This document shows positions 8,016-16,560 of a stretch of 51,460 nt of DNA, in pieces (the first letter of the stretch is position 1; each line of letters opens with the position of its first letter). The stretch lies in contig JAAETJ010000754.1 in NCBI GenBank assembly GCA_024228495.1, positions 1 to 51,460 of the forward strand. The letters are read 5' to 3'. The translations under genes and the position numbers were made by a program. Under the pieces are notes generated by a model that made no database searches, was not told the origin of the DNA, and saw nothing but the letters and a program-made list of their open reading frames with translations. The DNA is from a bacterium (GTDB lineage: Bacteria > Pseudomonadota > Alphaproteobacteria > Rhizobiales > JAKIUO01).

Positions 8016-8323
8016 GAGCGGATTCTAATTGAAATTCTAAAAGATCGAGGAGGAGTTTTGGAAGAAAAAGACATGGTTGTTTGATTTGCAGAGCGAGAAA
8101 TAGTCGGGTCTCAAGGTGCTGGAGATATGCATAAATAGCTTGGACAAATGATCACATTAGCCGGAAGCGTTGTGGACTTGATCTTTATCAAAGCGTGGCC
8201 CTTATTTTATATTTAGTCTGAAGTCAAGAATTAAGTAGGGCTGACTTGGGCGGTAATCATTGACAAGATATCGCCAACATCCTTTGCGACGCTGAGCCTA
8301 GGTACTGCAGGGAAGGAGGGACA
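8016..8323 (+). promoter_or_regulatory. nirN-napF intergenic region (nap promoter region)
   Basis: These 308 bases carry the napF promoter region. They contain a perfect Fnr-type box (8178-8191), a weak -10 (8214-8219) and a long leader. Near 8048 a GAGGAGGAG sequence precedes an eight-codon TTG-started mini-ORF ending in TGA, which may be chance. No longer gene is visible. Confidence 0.6.
8178..8191 (+). promoter_or_regulatory. Perfect Fnr-type box upstream of napF
   Basis: TTGAT-CTTT-ATCAA is a perfect match to the Crp/Fnr-family consensus. TAGTCT at 8214-8219 has the spacing of a -10 for a class II promoter starting near 8226, about 98 bases before the napF GTG. Anaerobic control of napFDAGHBC is inferred. 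Whether Fnr, Dnr/NnrR or another family member binds cannot be told from the box. Confidence 0.85.
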
Positions 8324-8836
8324 GTGGAATTAGAGAGGCGTAACTTTCTGCGTGGACGATTTAAGCCGTCACCCGGTGTCATTCGCCCTCCCTATGCCGT
8401 TGTCGAACGTGAATTCTTTTCCCTATGTAAAAAATGTTCCGATTGTGCTAGCTCTTGTGAAGAGAAAGTCATTAAGCTTGACGAGACGGGATATCCCGAA
8501 ATGTCTTTTGGCCTTGGTGAATGCACATTTTGCCGTGACTGCACAAAAGCTTGTGAAACCGGTGCTCTTGATGAAGAGAATGCGCGTCCGTGGAATGTTA
8601 AAGCCGAAATCGGCGACAATTGTCTTTCGGTCAATGCTGTGTTTTGCAGAACATGCGGTGATAACTGCGATGAAGAGGCAATAGTGTTCAAACTGATGCT
8701 CAAAGGGCGGTCAAAGCCAATTGTAGATGACGAACTTTGTACGGGATGTGGAGCTTGCGTCATGGTGTGTCCCAACAAGTCAATCAAAATGACGGATGGT
8801 CAAAAAGTTAAAGGAAGGGAGGATCTGAACGTATGA
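8324..8836 (+). CDS. napF: Ferredoxin-type protein NapF
   Basis: NapF is a cytoplasmic iron-sulfur protein that helps NapA mature before export. Four cysteine clusters are visible in order: CKKCSDCASSC, CTFCRDCTKAC, CRTCGDNC (variant) and CTGCGACVMVC. The 170-residue length fits. Translation starts at a GTG, backed by a very strong GGAAGGAGGG seven bases before it. The stop overlaps the napD start (ATGA). It is the first gene of the nap operon. Confidence 0.9.
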   Translation: MELERRNFLRGRFKPSPGVIRPPYAVVEREFFSLCKKCSDCASSCEEKVIKLDETGYPEMSFGLGECTFCRDCTKACETGALDEENARPWNVKAEIGDNCLSVNAVFCRTCGDNCDEEAIVFKLMLKGRSKPIVDDELCTGCGACVMVCPNKSIKMTDGQKVKGREDLNV

Positions 8837-9123
8837 ATATATCTGGAATTCTCGTTCATGCCGCACCGGCAAAATACGAGAAGGTGAAGGAAGCTTTGCT
8901 GGCCCTTCCCGACATAGAAATTCCCGTCGACAACCCCGATGGGCGCATGGTGGTGATAATTGATGAAGCCGGAGGTCAGCCCTCGGGAGAGAGCTTGATG
9001 AAGATACAGGGTATCGATGGCGTGCTCACCGCCAACCTCGTTTACCAGCATATTGAAGAAGAAGGCAATTCAAGCGAAACAAGCATACTGGAGGAAAAGA
9101 ACAATGCAAACCACACGTCGTGA
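8833..9123 (+). CDS. napD: NapA signal-binding chaperone NapD
   Basis: NapD binds the Tat signal peptide of NapA and delays export until the cofactor is in place. The 96-residue product begins [12 protein letters not shown] and has the ferredoxin-like pattern of the family ([25 protein letters not shown]). It overlaps napF by four bases and napA by twenty. The acidic Glu/Ser-rich tail is common in this family. Confidence 0.9.
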   Translation: MNISGILVHAAPAKYEKVKEALLALPDIEIPVDNPDGRMVVIIDEAGGQPSGESLMKIQGIDGVLTANLVYQHIEEEGNSSETSILEEKNNANHTS

Positions 9124-11662
9124 TTTTGTCAAGGCATCGGCGGTAACTGCGACAGCTGCAGCGGCCGGTCTCACCGTTCCCGTAATGGATAAGGCTTTGG
9201 CTCAGGATGCCGGTATTCGTTGGGATAAAACAGCCTGCCGGTTCTGCGGCACAGGCTGTTCTGTTCTTGTTGGCGTAAAAGACGGAAAGGTTGTTGCTAC
9301 CCAGGGAGACCCGGAAGCACCGGTCAATCGCGGCCTCAATTGCATCAAGGGCTACTTCCTTACCAAGATTATGTACGGCAAGGACAGGCTCACCAAACCA
9401 TTGCTTCGCAAGAAAAACGGTAAATATGCCAAGGACGGCAAATTTGAGGAAGTTTCTTGGGATGAAGCCTTCAAGACCATGGCGGAAAAATGGGTTGCTG
9501 CTCGTAAAGCCAAGGGTACCAAGGGTATTGGTATGTTTGGTTCCGGTCAGTGGACAGTCTGGGAAGGCTATGCAGCTCAAAAACTGCTGAAAGCCGGATT
9601 CCGCTCGAACTCTCTCGAGCCTAATGCTCGCCATTGCATGGCCTCTGCTGTGGGTGCCTTTATGCGCGCCTTTGGTATCGATGAGCCCATGGGGTGTTAT
9701 GACGATATGGAAGAGGGCGAAGGTTTCGTACTCTGGGGCTCTAATATGGCTGAGATGCATCCAATTCTTTGGTCGCGCATCACAAATACCCGCCTGACCA
9801 AAAAAGAATCTGAAGTGCATGTGCTTTCGACATTCACTCATCGCAGCTTCGAGTTGGCCGACAATGGCATTATCTTCAATCCACAGTCGGATCTGGCGAT
9901 TGCCAACTGTATTGCCAACTACATCATCGAGACCAAGTCCTACAATAAGGATTTCATTGGCAAGAATGTAAACTTCACCAAGACGCCAACAGATATTGGT
10001 TACGGCCTGCGCGCAAGCGATCCACGTGAGAAAGCGGCCAAGAACCGTAATAAGGGCAAACTGTCCAAAATCTCATTCGAGGAATATGCCAAGTCGGTAT
10101 CTAAATATACCTTCGAACATGCTTCGAAGATCTCTGGTGTTCCGGTTAAGAAGCTGGAAAAACTGGCCAAACTCTATGCTGGTCCGAAAAAAGTTGTCAG
10201 CTACTGGACCATGGGTTTCAATCAGCATACACGTGGTGTTTGGGTCAACGGCCTTGTCTATAATATCCATCTGTTGATGGGTAAGATTTCCGAGCCAGGA
10301 AATGGTCCTTTCTCCCTGACCGGTCAACCTTCAGCTTGTGGTACTGCTCGTGAAGTTGGGACATTTACCCATCGTTTGCCTGCAGACTATGTCACCAAGA
10401 AAGACGGTCACTGCAAATTTGCAGAAAAAATCTGGAAACTGCCTGAGGGAACCATCCCAAGAGCTAACGGCAAGGTCAATAAAAAAGACCAAACGGATAT
10501 CACCGGCAAGCCAATGGGCAAAACGCTGATCCATGCTGTTGCAATGCATCGTGCCCTCAAGGACGACAAGATGAACTGCTTCTGGGTAATGTGTAATAAC
10601 AACCTGCAAGCGGCCGCCAACTTTAATGATGAAAGCTATCCAGGCTGGCGCGCGAAGAATAACTTCATCACAGTGTCAGACCCTTATCCAACGATTAGCG
10701 CCATGGGAGCTGACCTTATTCTGCCAACAGCAATGTGGGCCGAGAAAGAAGGCGCTTATGGTAACTCGGAACGGCGCACACAGTTCTGGCGTCAGCAGGT
10801 CAAAGCCCCGGGTGAAAGTCGTTCGGATGTATGGCAGGTCATGGAATTTGCCAAATATGTTAAGGTGGAAGATGTCTGGCCAGCCGATCTTATAGCTGCT
10901 CAGCCAGAAGTTGCAGGCAAGACACTTTATGATGTCCTGTACGCCAATGGTCAGGTTGACAAGTTCCCGAAAGTCGAGGTTGTTGATGATCGTGGCAACA
11001 AGTACGACAACGATGAGAGTGAGCACTTTGGCTACTACGTGCAAAAGGGTTTGTTCGAAGAATATCGTCGCTTCCAGTTTGAGGGCAAGAAAGTCGGTCA
11101 TGAAATGGCTGAGTTCGATGCTTATCACAAAACTCGTGGACTGCGTTGGCCGGTTATTGATGGCAAAGAAACTCTCTGGCGCTATCGCGAAGGTTTTGAT
11201 CCTCACGTCAAGAAAGGCGAAGGCGTCAAATTCTACGGTAAACCGGATGGCAAGGCCAATATCATCTTTGCGCCATATGAGCCAGCAGCTGAGGTGCCCG
11301 ATGATGACTTCGATCTCTGGTTGTGCACAGGCCGTGTGCTTGAACACTGGCATTCAGGTTCTATGACGCGTCGGGTTCCCGAGCTCTATCGCGCCGTACC
11401 AGATGCTCTTGTTTACATGAACAAGAAAGACGCCAAGAAACGCAAACTGCGTAACGGTTCCAATGTCAAGGTGATCACAAGACGTGGTGAAATCGTTACT
11501 CGCGTCAGCACTCGTGGCCGTAACAAGCCGCCAAAGGGTCTCGTGTTTGTACCTTTTTTCGATGCTTCGCGTCTGATCAACAAGTGTACGCTAGATCAGA
11601 CCGATCCGCTTTCAAAAGAAACGGATTATAAGAAATGTGCCTGTAAGATCGTCAAGGCGTAG
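9104..11662 (+). CDS. napA: Periplasmic nitrate reductase catalytic subunit NapA
   Basis: NapA reduces nitrate to nitrite in the periplasm with a Mo-bis-MGD cofactor and one [4Fe-4S] cluster. The Tat signal is clear ([12 protein letters not shown], cleavage near ALAQ34). The cluster ligands are Cys45, Cys48, Cys52 and Cys80, and the likely Mo ligand is Cys178 in [10 protein letters not shown]. The product is 852 residues, slightly longer than the usual 825-830. The frame is open upstream to 9017, but the ATG at 9104 with GGAGGAAAAG in front gives the correct signal peptide. It receives electrons from NapB. A structured 204-base spacer follows. Confidence 0.96.
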   Translation: MQTTRRDFVKASAVTATAAAAGLTVPVMDKALAQDAGIRWDKTACRFCGTGCSVLVGVKDGKVVATQGDPEAPVNRGLNCIKGYFLTKIMYGKDRLTKPLLRKKNGKYAKDGKFEEVSWDEAFKTMAEKWVAARKAKGTKGIGMFGSGQWTVWEGYAAQKLLKAGFRSNSLEPNARHCMASAVGAFMRAFGIDEPMGCYDDMEEGEGFVLWGSNMAEMHPILWSRITNTRLTKKESEVHVLSTFTHRSFELADNGIIFNPQSDLAIANCIANYIIETKSYNKDFIGKNVNFTKTPTDIGYGLRASDPREKAAKNRNKGKLSKISFEEYAKSVSKYTFEHASKISGVPVKKLEKLAKLYAGPKKVVSYWTMGFNQHTRGVWVNGLVYNIHLLMGKISEPGNGPFSLTGQPSACGTAREVGTFTHRLPADYVTKKDGHCKFAEKIWKLPEGTIPRANGKVNKKDQTDITGKPMGKTLIHAVAMHRALKDDKMNCFWVMCNNNLQAAANFNDESYPGWRAKNNFITVSDPYPTISAMGADLILPTAMWAEKEGAYGNSERRTQFWRQQVKAPGESRSDVWQVMEFAKYVKVEDVWPADLIAAQPEVAGKTLYDVLYANGQVDKFPKVEVVDDRGNKYDNDESEHFGYYVQKGLFEEYRRFQFEGKKVGHEMAEFDAYHKTRGLRWPVIDGKETLWRYREGFDPHVKKGEGVKFYGKPDGKANIIFAPYEPAAEVPDDDFDLWLCTGRVLEHWHSGSMTRRVPELYRAVPDALVYMNKKDAKKRKLRNGSNVKVITRRGEIVTRVSTRGRNKPPKGLVFVPFFDASRLINKCTLDQTDPLSKETDYKKCACKIVKA

Positions 11663-11671
11663 CTCACTACT

Positions 11672-11711
11672 GGTGAGGGAATTGCTCTGAAATATATGTA
11701 ATTCCCTCACC
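11672..11711 (+). repeat. Perfect 12-bp inverted repeat after napA
   Basis: GGTGAGGGAATT (11672-11683) and AATTCCCTCACC (11700-11711) form a perfect stem with a 16-base loop, ten bases after the napA stop. No U-tract follows, so it is more likely a 3' stabiliser or processing site in the nap mRNA than a terminator. The sequence resembles the dispersed repeat near 38460. Confidence 0.75.
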
Positions 11712-11718
11712 AAGATCC

Positions 11719-11736
11719 TCTTCTCGAAAGAGAAGA
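11719..11736 (+). repeat. Hairpin with GAAA tetraloop in the napA-napG spacer
   Basis: TCTTCTC, loop GAAA, GAGAAGA gives a seven-base-pair stem closed by a GNRA tetraloop. It sits directly after the larger stem at 11672-11711. A third, weaker pairing (CTCTC/GAGAG) lies around 11775-11790. Together they fill the only long gap in the nap operon before napC. Confidence 0.6.
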
Positions 11737-11866
11737 CTTACCTTTGATGTAAGGCCTTGCACCTTTTATTCTCTCTCTGTTGAGAGGAGCTGTGGTGAGG
11801 GGATCAAGCATCGATATGGAAATCTGATCCAGACCAGGTTATTGCACATCGCAGTTGGCTAACAGC

Positions 11867-12778
11867 ATGAATGACCAAAGCACAAAAAAGGAAAAGCCGG
11901 GGAAACGTCCGGTAAATCGCCGCAAGTTTTTGACCGATATGGCAAAAACCGCGTGCGGTGTGAGCCTGTTTGCGTTGGCGGTCGGCTTAAATGCAAAACA
12001 GTCAACTGCATTGCCCTCGGAAGCCATAAGGCCGCCCGGAGCTTTGCCGGAAGATGACTTTCTTAATGCCTGTACCCGTTGCGGAATGTGCGTTCAAGAT
12101 TGCCCCTACGGTATATTGAAACTGGCTGAGCTGGGAGAAGCGACAGCCACGGGAACTCCCTATTTTATCGCTCGCACCGGTCCATGCGAAATGTGCGAGG
12201 ATATACCCTGTATTCCTGCCTGCCCGTCAAACGCTCTGGATCACAGTCTGACCGACATCAATAAATCACGCATGGGTCTGGCGGTGTTGATTGATAAAGA
12301 AACATGTATCGCCTTTCGTGGATTGCGCTGCGAGGTCTGTTTTAATGTCTGTCCGCTGCAGGGCGAGGCCATTAAACTCGAAACCCGCGCCAATAAAAGA
12401 ACAGGTATGCATGCGATATTTCCACCTGTTGTGTATTCGGAACACTGTACCGGCTGCGGCCTGTGTGAAAAGGTCTGCATTCTCGAAGAGTCGGCCATCA
12501 AAGTGTTGCCCATGCGTCTTGCCAAAGGCGAGCTTGGATATCATTACCGTCTGGGCTGGGAAAGCAAAGGCGATCTTGGATCGAAATTCCCCACGGCTGA
12601 CCCTGAGCACAAATACCGTTTGCCTAAGGGCTTGAGTTACGAGCATTCCGGTCGCGGACTTATGGTCGATCCAGTCGGACAACCTGCTGTCACCATGCCG
12701 GGAACGAAAATGAAGCAGACGTCTTTCTCTACCAATCCTCTTGATACCCTCAATAAGGGTCTGGGAGGTGTTAAATAA
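11867..12778 (+). CDS. napG: Ferredoxin-type quinol oxidase component NapG
   Basis: NapG is a periplasmic four-cluster ferredoxin that passes electrons from NapH toward NapC/NapB. A Tat signal is visible (NRRKFLTDMA, then a hydrophobic stretch). The [4Fe-4S] ligand sets are CTRCGMCVQDC, CEMCEDIPCIPAC, CEVCFNVC and CTGCGLCEKVC. The frame begins at a TTG at 11855, but the ATG at 11867 (MNDQSTKK) is chosen. The ribosome site is weak for either start. The stop overlaps the napH ATG (TAATG). 303 residues. Confidence 0.92.
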   Translation: MNDQSTKKEKPGKRPVNRRKFLTDMAKTACGVSLFALAVGLNAKQSTALPSEAIRPPGALPEDDFLNACTRCGMCVQDCPYGILKLAELGEATATGTPYFIARTGPCEMCEDIPCIPACPSNALDHSLTDINKSRMGLAVLIDKETCIAFRGLRCEVCFNVCPLQGEAIKLETRANKRTGMHAIFPPVVYSEHCTGCGLCEKVCILEESAIKVLPMRLAKGELGYHYRLGWESKGDLGSKFPTADPEHKYRLPKGLSYEHSGRGLMVDPVGQPAVTMPGTKMKQTSFSTNPLDTLNKGLGGVK

Positions 12779-13701
12779 TGACCAAAGGCACAAGAACACC
12801 GTTAAGTGATTTAGGTAAAGCAGCCATAGAAAAAAAAGGCTGGTTTGAAGCGTACAAATGGTTGATAGCCCGCCGGACAAGTCAGATCGGAATTCTCCTG
12901 CTCTTCCTAATGGGACCAATTGGCGGGTTCTGGGTGTTGCAGGGTAATCTGGCTAATAGCAAGTTTCTCGGTTTCATTCCTTTGCTTGATCCTATTGTCT
13001 TTTTGCAAATGCTTATGGGTGGGTTAACGGGCCTGACGCTGACAGTCTTTCTGGGTGCTGCAATAATCACCGCGTTTTACGCCTTGATTGGTGGACGGGT
13101 ATTTTGTTCGTGGGCATGCCCTGTAAATATAGTGACCGATACATCTCGCTATTTGCGCCGCAAATTGGAAATAAAGGGGGGCGCGAAACTAAAACGCGAA
13201 ACTCGATATTTTATGTTAGCCGCCGTATTGATTACAGCTGCAATGACAGGGTCACTGGCCTATGAACTGGTCAACCCTGTATCCCTGACGCATCGAGGCA
13301 TCATATTCGGCTTTGGCCTTGGTTGGGTGGCGCTCGTTGGATTATTTGCTTTTGATCTATTGTTTGCAAAAGATGGTTGGTGTGGGCATTTTTGCCCCAT
13401 GGGAGCGCTCTACGGACTTATCGGCTCATATAGTTTGATCCGCGTAAGGGCTGATGCCCGCGATAAATGTGATGACTGCATGGAATGTTACGAGGTCTGC
13501 CCGGAGATGCATGTCATCCCGCCAGCTCTGAAAAGTGCAAAGGGGGAGGGACCAGTGATCCTGTCCAGCGATTGCACCAATTGCGGACGTTGTATCGATA
13601 TATGTGATGAAGGCGTGTACCATTACGGAATACGGTTTCCCAACATAGCCCAGGAAGAAAAACTAAAATCCGGAGAGAAAGTGTTCGAAGATGCCGCCTG
13701 A
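12778..13701 (+). CDS. napH: Membrane quinol dehydrogenase component NapH
   Basis: NapH is an integral membrane iron-sulfur protein that oxidises quinol together with NapG. About four membrane segments are seen (near residues 36-56, 78-104, 146-165 and 178-196). The two CX3CP motifs typical of NapH are CSWACP (110-115) and CGHFCP (202-207). Two C-terminal [4Fe-4S] sites follow, with ligands Cys231/234/237/241 and Cys266/269/272/276. The 307-residue length is slightly above average. The start overlaps the napG stop by one base, which suggests coupled translation. Confidence 0.93.
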   Translation: MTKGTRTPLSDLGKAAIEKKGWFEAYKWLIARRTSQIGILLLFLMGPIGGFWVLQGNLANSKFLGFIPLLDPIVFLQMLMGGLTGLTLTVFLGAAIITAFYALIGGRVFCSWACPVNIVTDTSRYLRRKLEIKGGAKLKRETRYFMLAAVLITAAMTGSLAYELVNPVSLTHRGIIFGFGLGWVALVGLFAFDLLFAKDGWCGHFCPMGALYGLIGSYSLIRVRADARDKCDDCMECYEVCPEMHVIPPALKSAKGEGPVILSSDCTNCGRCIDICDEGVYHYGIRFPNIAQEEKLKSGEKVFEDAA

Positions 13702-13775
13702 CCGGTGGTGGATGAGGAAATGTAGAATTGAAAACTAGAAATAGCTTCGTAAAGAGCTGAATGAAGGAGGAAGTT

Positions 13776-14207
13776 ATGAGAAAAATCTTGATTGCGACCG
13801 TTGCAGGACTATTCATTGGATTGTTTGGCCTTGCACCAGCTATTGCAGATTCTGCACCATCGTTGCGCGGCACACTTGCGCTAAATGACGGGGCAAAAAA
13901 GTTTGACAAAAAACGCGTTGTCACCAAGGAGGGCGGCTTCAAACGGTCTTGGAAACTGCAACCGCCAAGCATTCCGCACAAGATCAGTAAAGAACGCATC
14001 AATTTGGACGAAAACAGCTGCATGCGCTGCCATTCGGCGGAAAACTTCAAAAAAGAAAAAGCCAAGAAGATTGGCGACAGCCATTTTGTCGACGCTATGG
14101 GCAAGAAATCCGATAAAGTGAATGGGCGCCGCTATTTCTGCACCCTGTGCCATACAACACAGGTTGACGCGTCGCCACTGGTGGAGAATACCTTCGCCGG
14201 GCAATAA
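13776..14207 (+). CDS. napB: Diheme cytochrome c NapB, nitrate reductase small subunit
   Basis: NapB is the periplasmic diheme electron-transfer subunit of NapAB. From the ATG at 13776 the product is 143 residues, with a signal peptide (1-24, AIA-DS) and two heme sites: CMRCH at 82-86 and CTLCH at 122-126. An ATG at 13761 would add five residues, but AAGGAGG at 13764-13770 is ideally placed for 13776. A 74-base spacer separates it from napH. Confidence 0.93.
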   Translation: MRKILIATVAGLFIGLFGLAPAIADSAPSLRGTLALNDGAKKFDKKRVVTKEGGFKRSWKLQPPSIPHKISKERINLDENSCMRCHSAENFKKEKAKKIGDSHFVDAMGKKSDKVNGRRYFCTLCHTTQVDASPLVENTFAGQ

Positions 14208-14247
14208 TCTACGCCCGCGACATGATCTGATTGAGAAAGTTGTCAAA

Positions 14248-14261
14248 TTGACAAAAGTCAA
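14248..14261 (+). promoter_or_regulatory. Symmetric Fnr-like box between napB and napC
   Basis: TTGAC-AAAA-GTCAA is a perfect palindrome of the Crp/Fnr-family type. A second near-palindrome, TTGTCAAATTGACAA, overlaps it on the left (14240-14254). It lies 68-81 bases before the napC start. It could support an internal napC promoter, but no convincing -10 lies at the class II distance because the hairpin at 14272 follows. Function is inferred. Confidence 0.45.
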
Positions 14262-14271
14262 CGCAAACAAA

Positions 14272-14305
14272 TCCGTACGCTTGGATGATAGTCTAAGCGT
14301 ACGGA
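14272..14305 (+). repeat. Long stem-loop between napB and napC
   Basis: TCCGTACGCTT (14272-14282) and AAGCGTACGGA (14295-14305) pair perfectly. Three further pairs, one of them G-U, extend the stem to fourteen with a six-base loop. No U-tract follows on the plus strand, so an intercistronic processing or stability element, or a partial attenuator, fits better than a terminator. It ends 23 bases before the napC ATG. Confidence 0.7.
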
Positions 14306-14328
14306 AATAATAAAATTTGGGGAATACA

Positions 14329-14898
14329 ATGTTGAAAGCATCAGGATTAGGGACGCTTGTTATTGGTACCATCTTAGGTATTGTTCTCTGGGGCGGTTTT
14401 AACTGGTCCATGGAAATGACCAACACAGAAAGTTTCTGCATTTCATGTCATGAAATGAAAAACAATGTGTATGAGGAATACACTGAGACAGTTCACTACA
14501 GCAATCGTACCGGTGTACGCGCTACTTGCCCGGATTGTCATGTGCCAAAGGAATGGATACACAAGGTAGTCCGTAAAATTCAGGCGACTAATGAGCTTTA
14601 TCACAAGCTGCTTGGGACGATTGACACCAAGGAAAAATTTAACAAGAAACGTCTGCATCTAGCCAAGAATGTGTGGCGGGCAATGAAATCTACGGACAGC
14701 CGCGAATGCCGTAACTGTCATGACTATCAGTCAATGGATTTCGACAAGCAAGAAGGTCGCTCCTCTGACCGTCATGAAGAAGCTTTTGATGAGGGGAATA
14801 CACCCAAGCAGACTTGTATTGACTGCCATCAGGGCATCGCTCACAAGCTACCCAAGGGGTGGGAAAAAGCTGCCGCTGAAATTGGTTTGAAGCGTTAG
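14329..14898 (+). CDS. napC: Tetraheme quinol dehydrogenase NapC (NapC/NirT family)
   Basis: NapC is a membrane-anchored tetraheme cytochrome that takes electrons from quinol and gives them to NapAB. One N-terminal membrane anchor (about residues 8-26) precedes four CXXCH sites: CISCH 37-41, CPDCH 67-71, CRNCH 127-131 and CIDCH 163-167. The length of 189 residues is typical. A TTG at 14317 is in frame, but the ATG at 14329 with GGGGAA in front is preferred. The gene closes the napFDAGHBC set. A family paralogue such as NirT is possible by sequence alone, but the position settles it. Confidence 0.93.
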   Translation: MLKASGLGTLVIGTILGIVLWGGFNWSMEMTNTESFCISCHEMKNNVYEEYTETVHYSNRTGVRATCPDCHVPKEWIHKVVRKIQATNELYHKLLGTIDTKEKFNKKRLHLAKNVWRAMKSTDSRECRNCHDYQSMDFDKQEGRSSDRHEEAFDEGNTPKQTCIDCHQGIAHKLPKGWEKAAAEIGLKR

Positions 14899-14958
14899 AG
14901 TGCTTTGGGAAAAATGTGAGGCGGTTTTCTCAAAAAAACCATGTTAATGTAAAAAATA

Positions 14959-14991
14959 GGGTCTGGTTTTGATAAGATCGAAACCAGACCC
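14959..14991. terminator. Perfect 11-bp stem-loop between napC and the TRAP gene
   Basis: GGGTCTGGTTT and AAACCAGACCC form a perfect stem with an 11-base loop. On the plus strand AAAATTGTT follows, a poor U-tract. On the minus strand the stem is followed by TATTTTTT, an excellent one. It therefore looks like a stronger terminator for leftward transcription, although the flanking genes run rightward. It may still pause or trim the nap transcript. Confidence 0.55.
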
Positions 14992-15027
14992 AAAATTGTT
15001 GTATCCCAAGATAAAGGACGCGCGCAT

Positions 15028-16068
15028 ATGTACAAGATTGCAATACTCGCCCTGATATTAGCATTCAATCTCGGTGGAGCGGTGAAGGTTTTTGCAGCAG
15101 AGGTTACCTTACGCGTCCATCATTTTCTGGGCCCTGAATCGCTGACGCAAACAAAGCTGTTGAAACCTTGGGCTTTAAGAGTTGAAAAAGCCAGCAAAGG
15201 GCGGATTAAGGTCGAAATCCACCCTGATATGAAACTCGGGGGTAAGGCTTGGGATCTTGTTGATCAGGTAAGTAAGGGGACAGTTGATATGGTGTGGACG
15301 GCTGCGGCCTATACACCCGGTCGCTTTCGTAACACGGAAGTGTTTTCTCTTCCAATCGTCCATCAGGGTGATGCTGTGGCTACTAATCTGGCCATAAGGG
15401 AACTGCTGACACAGGAACTTCGCGATGATTTCAAGGGATTGTATCCTTTGCTCGTGCATGTGCACGCGGGTCATGTGTTTCATATGGCGAGTAAATCAAT
15501 CAACAAGATTGACGATTTCAAGGGTATGGCCCTACGTCCTCCCGGACGCAGGGGTGTTGGTAGATGGACGATCGAGGCCCTTGGTGCTTCGCCCACAAAA
15601 AAACGTCACCCCAAACTTCCTAAAGCCCTCAAAGAGCAAAAACTGGATGGTGCTCTGATGTCTTTTCGTCTGGCCGACTCCATGGGTGTGATTGACGCTG
15701 TGTCTTCCCACACACTCTATGGTGAGGGTGGATCATTCGGTACCTCGCTCTATCTGTTTTTGATGAATAAGAAGCGATATGAAGCTCTGCCTGACGATCT
15801 CAAAATTATTATCGATGAGCAATCAGGTAAGGATTTTGCAAAGGAAATCGGACAGACTTGGCAACAAGGAAGCGTTGATGGACAGGCCGCAGCAAAAAAA
15901 CACGGCAGCAAGATTATTGTCCTTGATAAAAAAGTACGCGAGGCTGTGAATGCCAAACAGCTTGAGGTGCTTAGCCTATGGGCCAAGCAGTATGACAGGA
16001 AAGGTATTACTGGCTTGGAGCTCATGGAGAAAGCGCGCAAAGCGGTTAAGCGCAATTTAAAGAAATAG
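15028..16068 (+). CDS. TRAP transporter solute-binding protein (DctP family)
   Basis: This 346-residue periplasmic binding protein has a signal peptide (residues 1-24, VFA-AE). The DctP-type fold is seen in VTLRVHHFLGPES, KLGGKAWDLVDQVSKGTVDMVW and DDFKGMALRPPG. In the family the conserved Arg of the LRPPG-like segment usually clamps an organic acid carboxylate; here it is followed by GRRGVGRW. No dctQ or dctM membrane genes are next to it. It must work with a membrane part encoded elsewhere, or be a sensor partner. Its place after the nap operon suggests, weakly, uptake of a carbon source under nitrate-respiring conditions. The substrate is unknown. Confidence 0.85.
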   Translation: MYKIAILALILAFNLGGAVKVFAAEVTLRVHHFLGPESLTQTKLLKPWALRVEKASKGRIKVEIHPDMKLGGKAWDLVDQVSKGTVDMVWTAAAYTPGRFRNTEVFSLPIVHQGDAVATNLAIRELLTQELRDDFKGLYPLLVHVHAGHVFHMASKSINKIDDFKGMALRPPGRRGVGRWTIEALGASPTKKRHPKLPKALKEQKLDGALMSFRLADSMGVIDAVSSHTLYGEGGSFGTSLYLFLMNKKRYEALPDDLKIIIDEQSGKDFAKEIGQTWQQGSVDGQAAAKKHGSKIIVLDKKVREAVNAKQLEVLSLWAKQYDRKGITGLELMEKARKAVKRNLKK

Positions 16069-16236
16069 ATTACGGATTTTGAAATGGGGGTCGGCGAGGT
16101 TTTATTGATAAACGAGTATGTAAATCTGGTTTTATCTTACCCCGTTTCAACTCCGAAACGCAACATCTGCCTACTGATGGAATATGGTTCTGCGAAACCT
16201 GCACACTACACGACTCTCGTAAATTCAAGTGATGTT

Positions 16237-16398
16237 TTATTTTGGCCATAGGGCGTTACAGACCTTTGCTGCATTGTCCCGCAGCCGCAATCGCTTTCGC
16301 TCCAGATCAACATGCTCCCATTTCAGACTGAGGATCTCTCCCTGTCGGGCACCAGCAAAAATCAATAATCGTATGGCCGCCGCAGAAACCTGAATAAT
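16237..16398 (-). pseudogene. Tyrosine recombinase (phage integrase) remnant
   Basis: Read on the minus strand in the frame ending at the TAA at 16237-16239, this stretch encodes AAIRLLIFAGARQGEILSLK, then WEHVDLERKRLRLRD. This is the box I region of a tyrosine recombinase, with the catalytic-type Arg in GARQGE. The frame then stops early (KVCNALWPK), so the later catalytic His-X-X-Arg and Tyr are missing. The N-terminal part is also gone: similarity ends at about 16398, where a different mobile-element remnant begins. It is a dead fragment. Confidence 0.7.
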
Positions 16399-16560
16399 AC
16401 ACGAAACTGGGTTTTCGAAGGACTCGCAGAGCGTCGAAAATCAACCATGGGCTTGGTTTTTCGGCTTCAAACCGCACGTCAGAATCAACAATACTGGGGA
16501 GCTTTTGGCGGTTCATATTACACCAGGCAATGTCGATGATCGCGCCGGGCATTTCATTCT
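16399..16560 (+). pseudogene. IS982-like transposase remnant with frameshift
   Basis: On the plus strand one frame reads VFEGLAERRKSTMG up to about 16450. The next frame continues WFFGFKPHVRINNTGELL and then AVHITPGNVDDR. Joined by a single frameshift, this matches the middle of IS982-family transposases (GKTSMGWFFGFKLHLV...GELL...LTPGNVDDR). Both ends are missing and no terminal inverted repeats were found. Its right edge runs into the 3' end of msrA on the other strand. An IS5-type relative cannot be excluded. Confidence 0.65.

Noticed and set aside
8266-8279. A second Fnr-like box (TTGACAAGATATCG) before napF
   Set aside because: Only the left half matches. The right half is off consensus and the spacing is wrong; the perfect box at 8178 explains control better.
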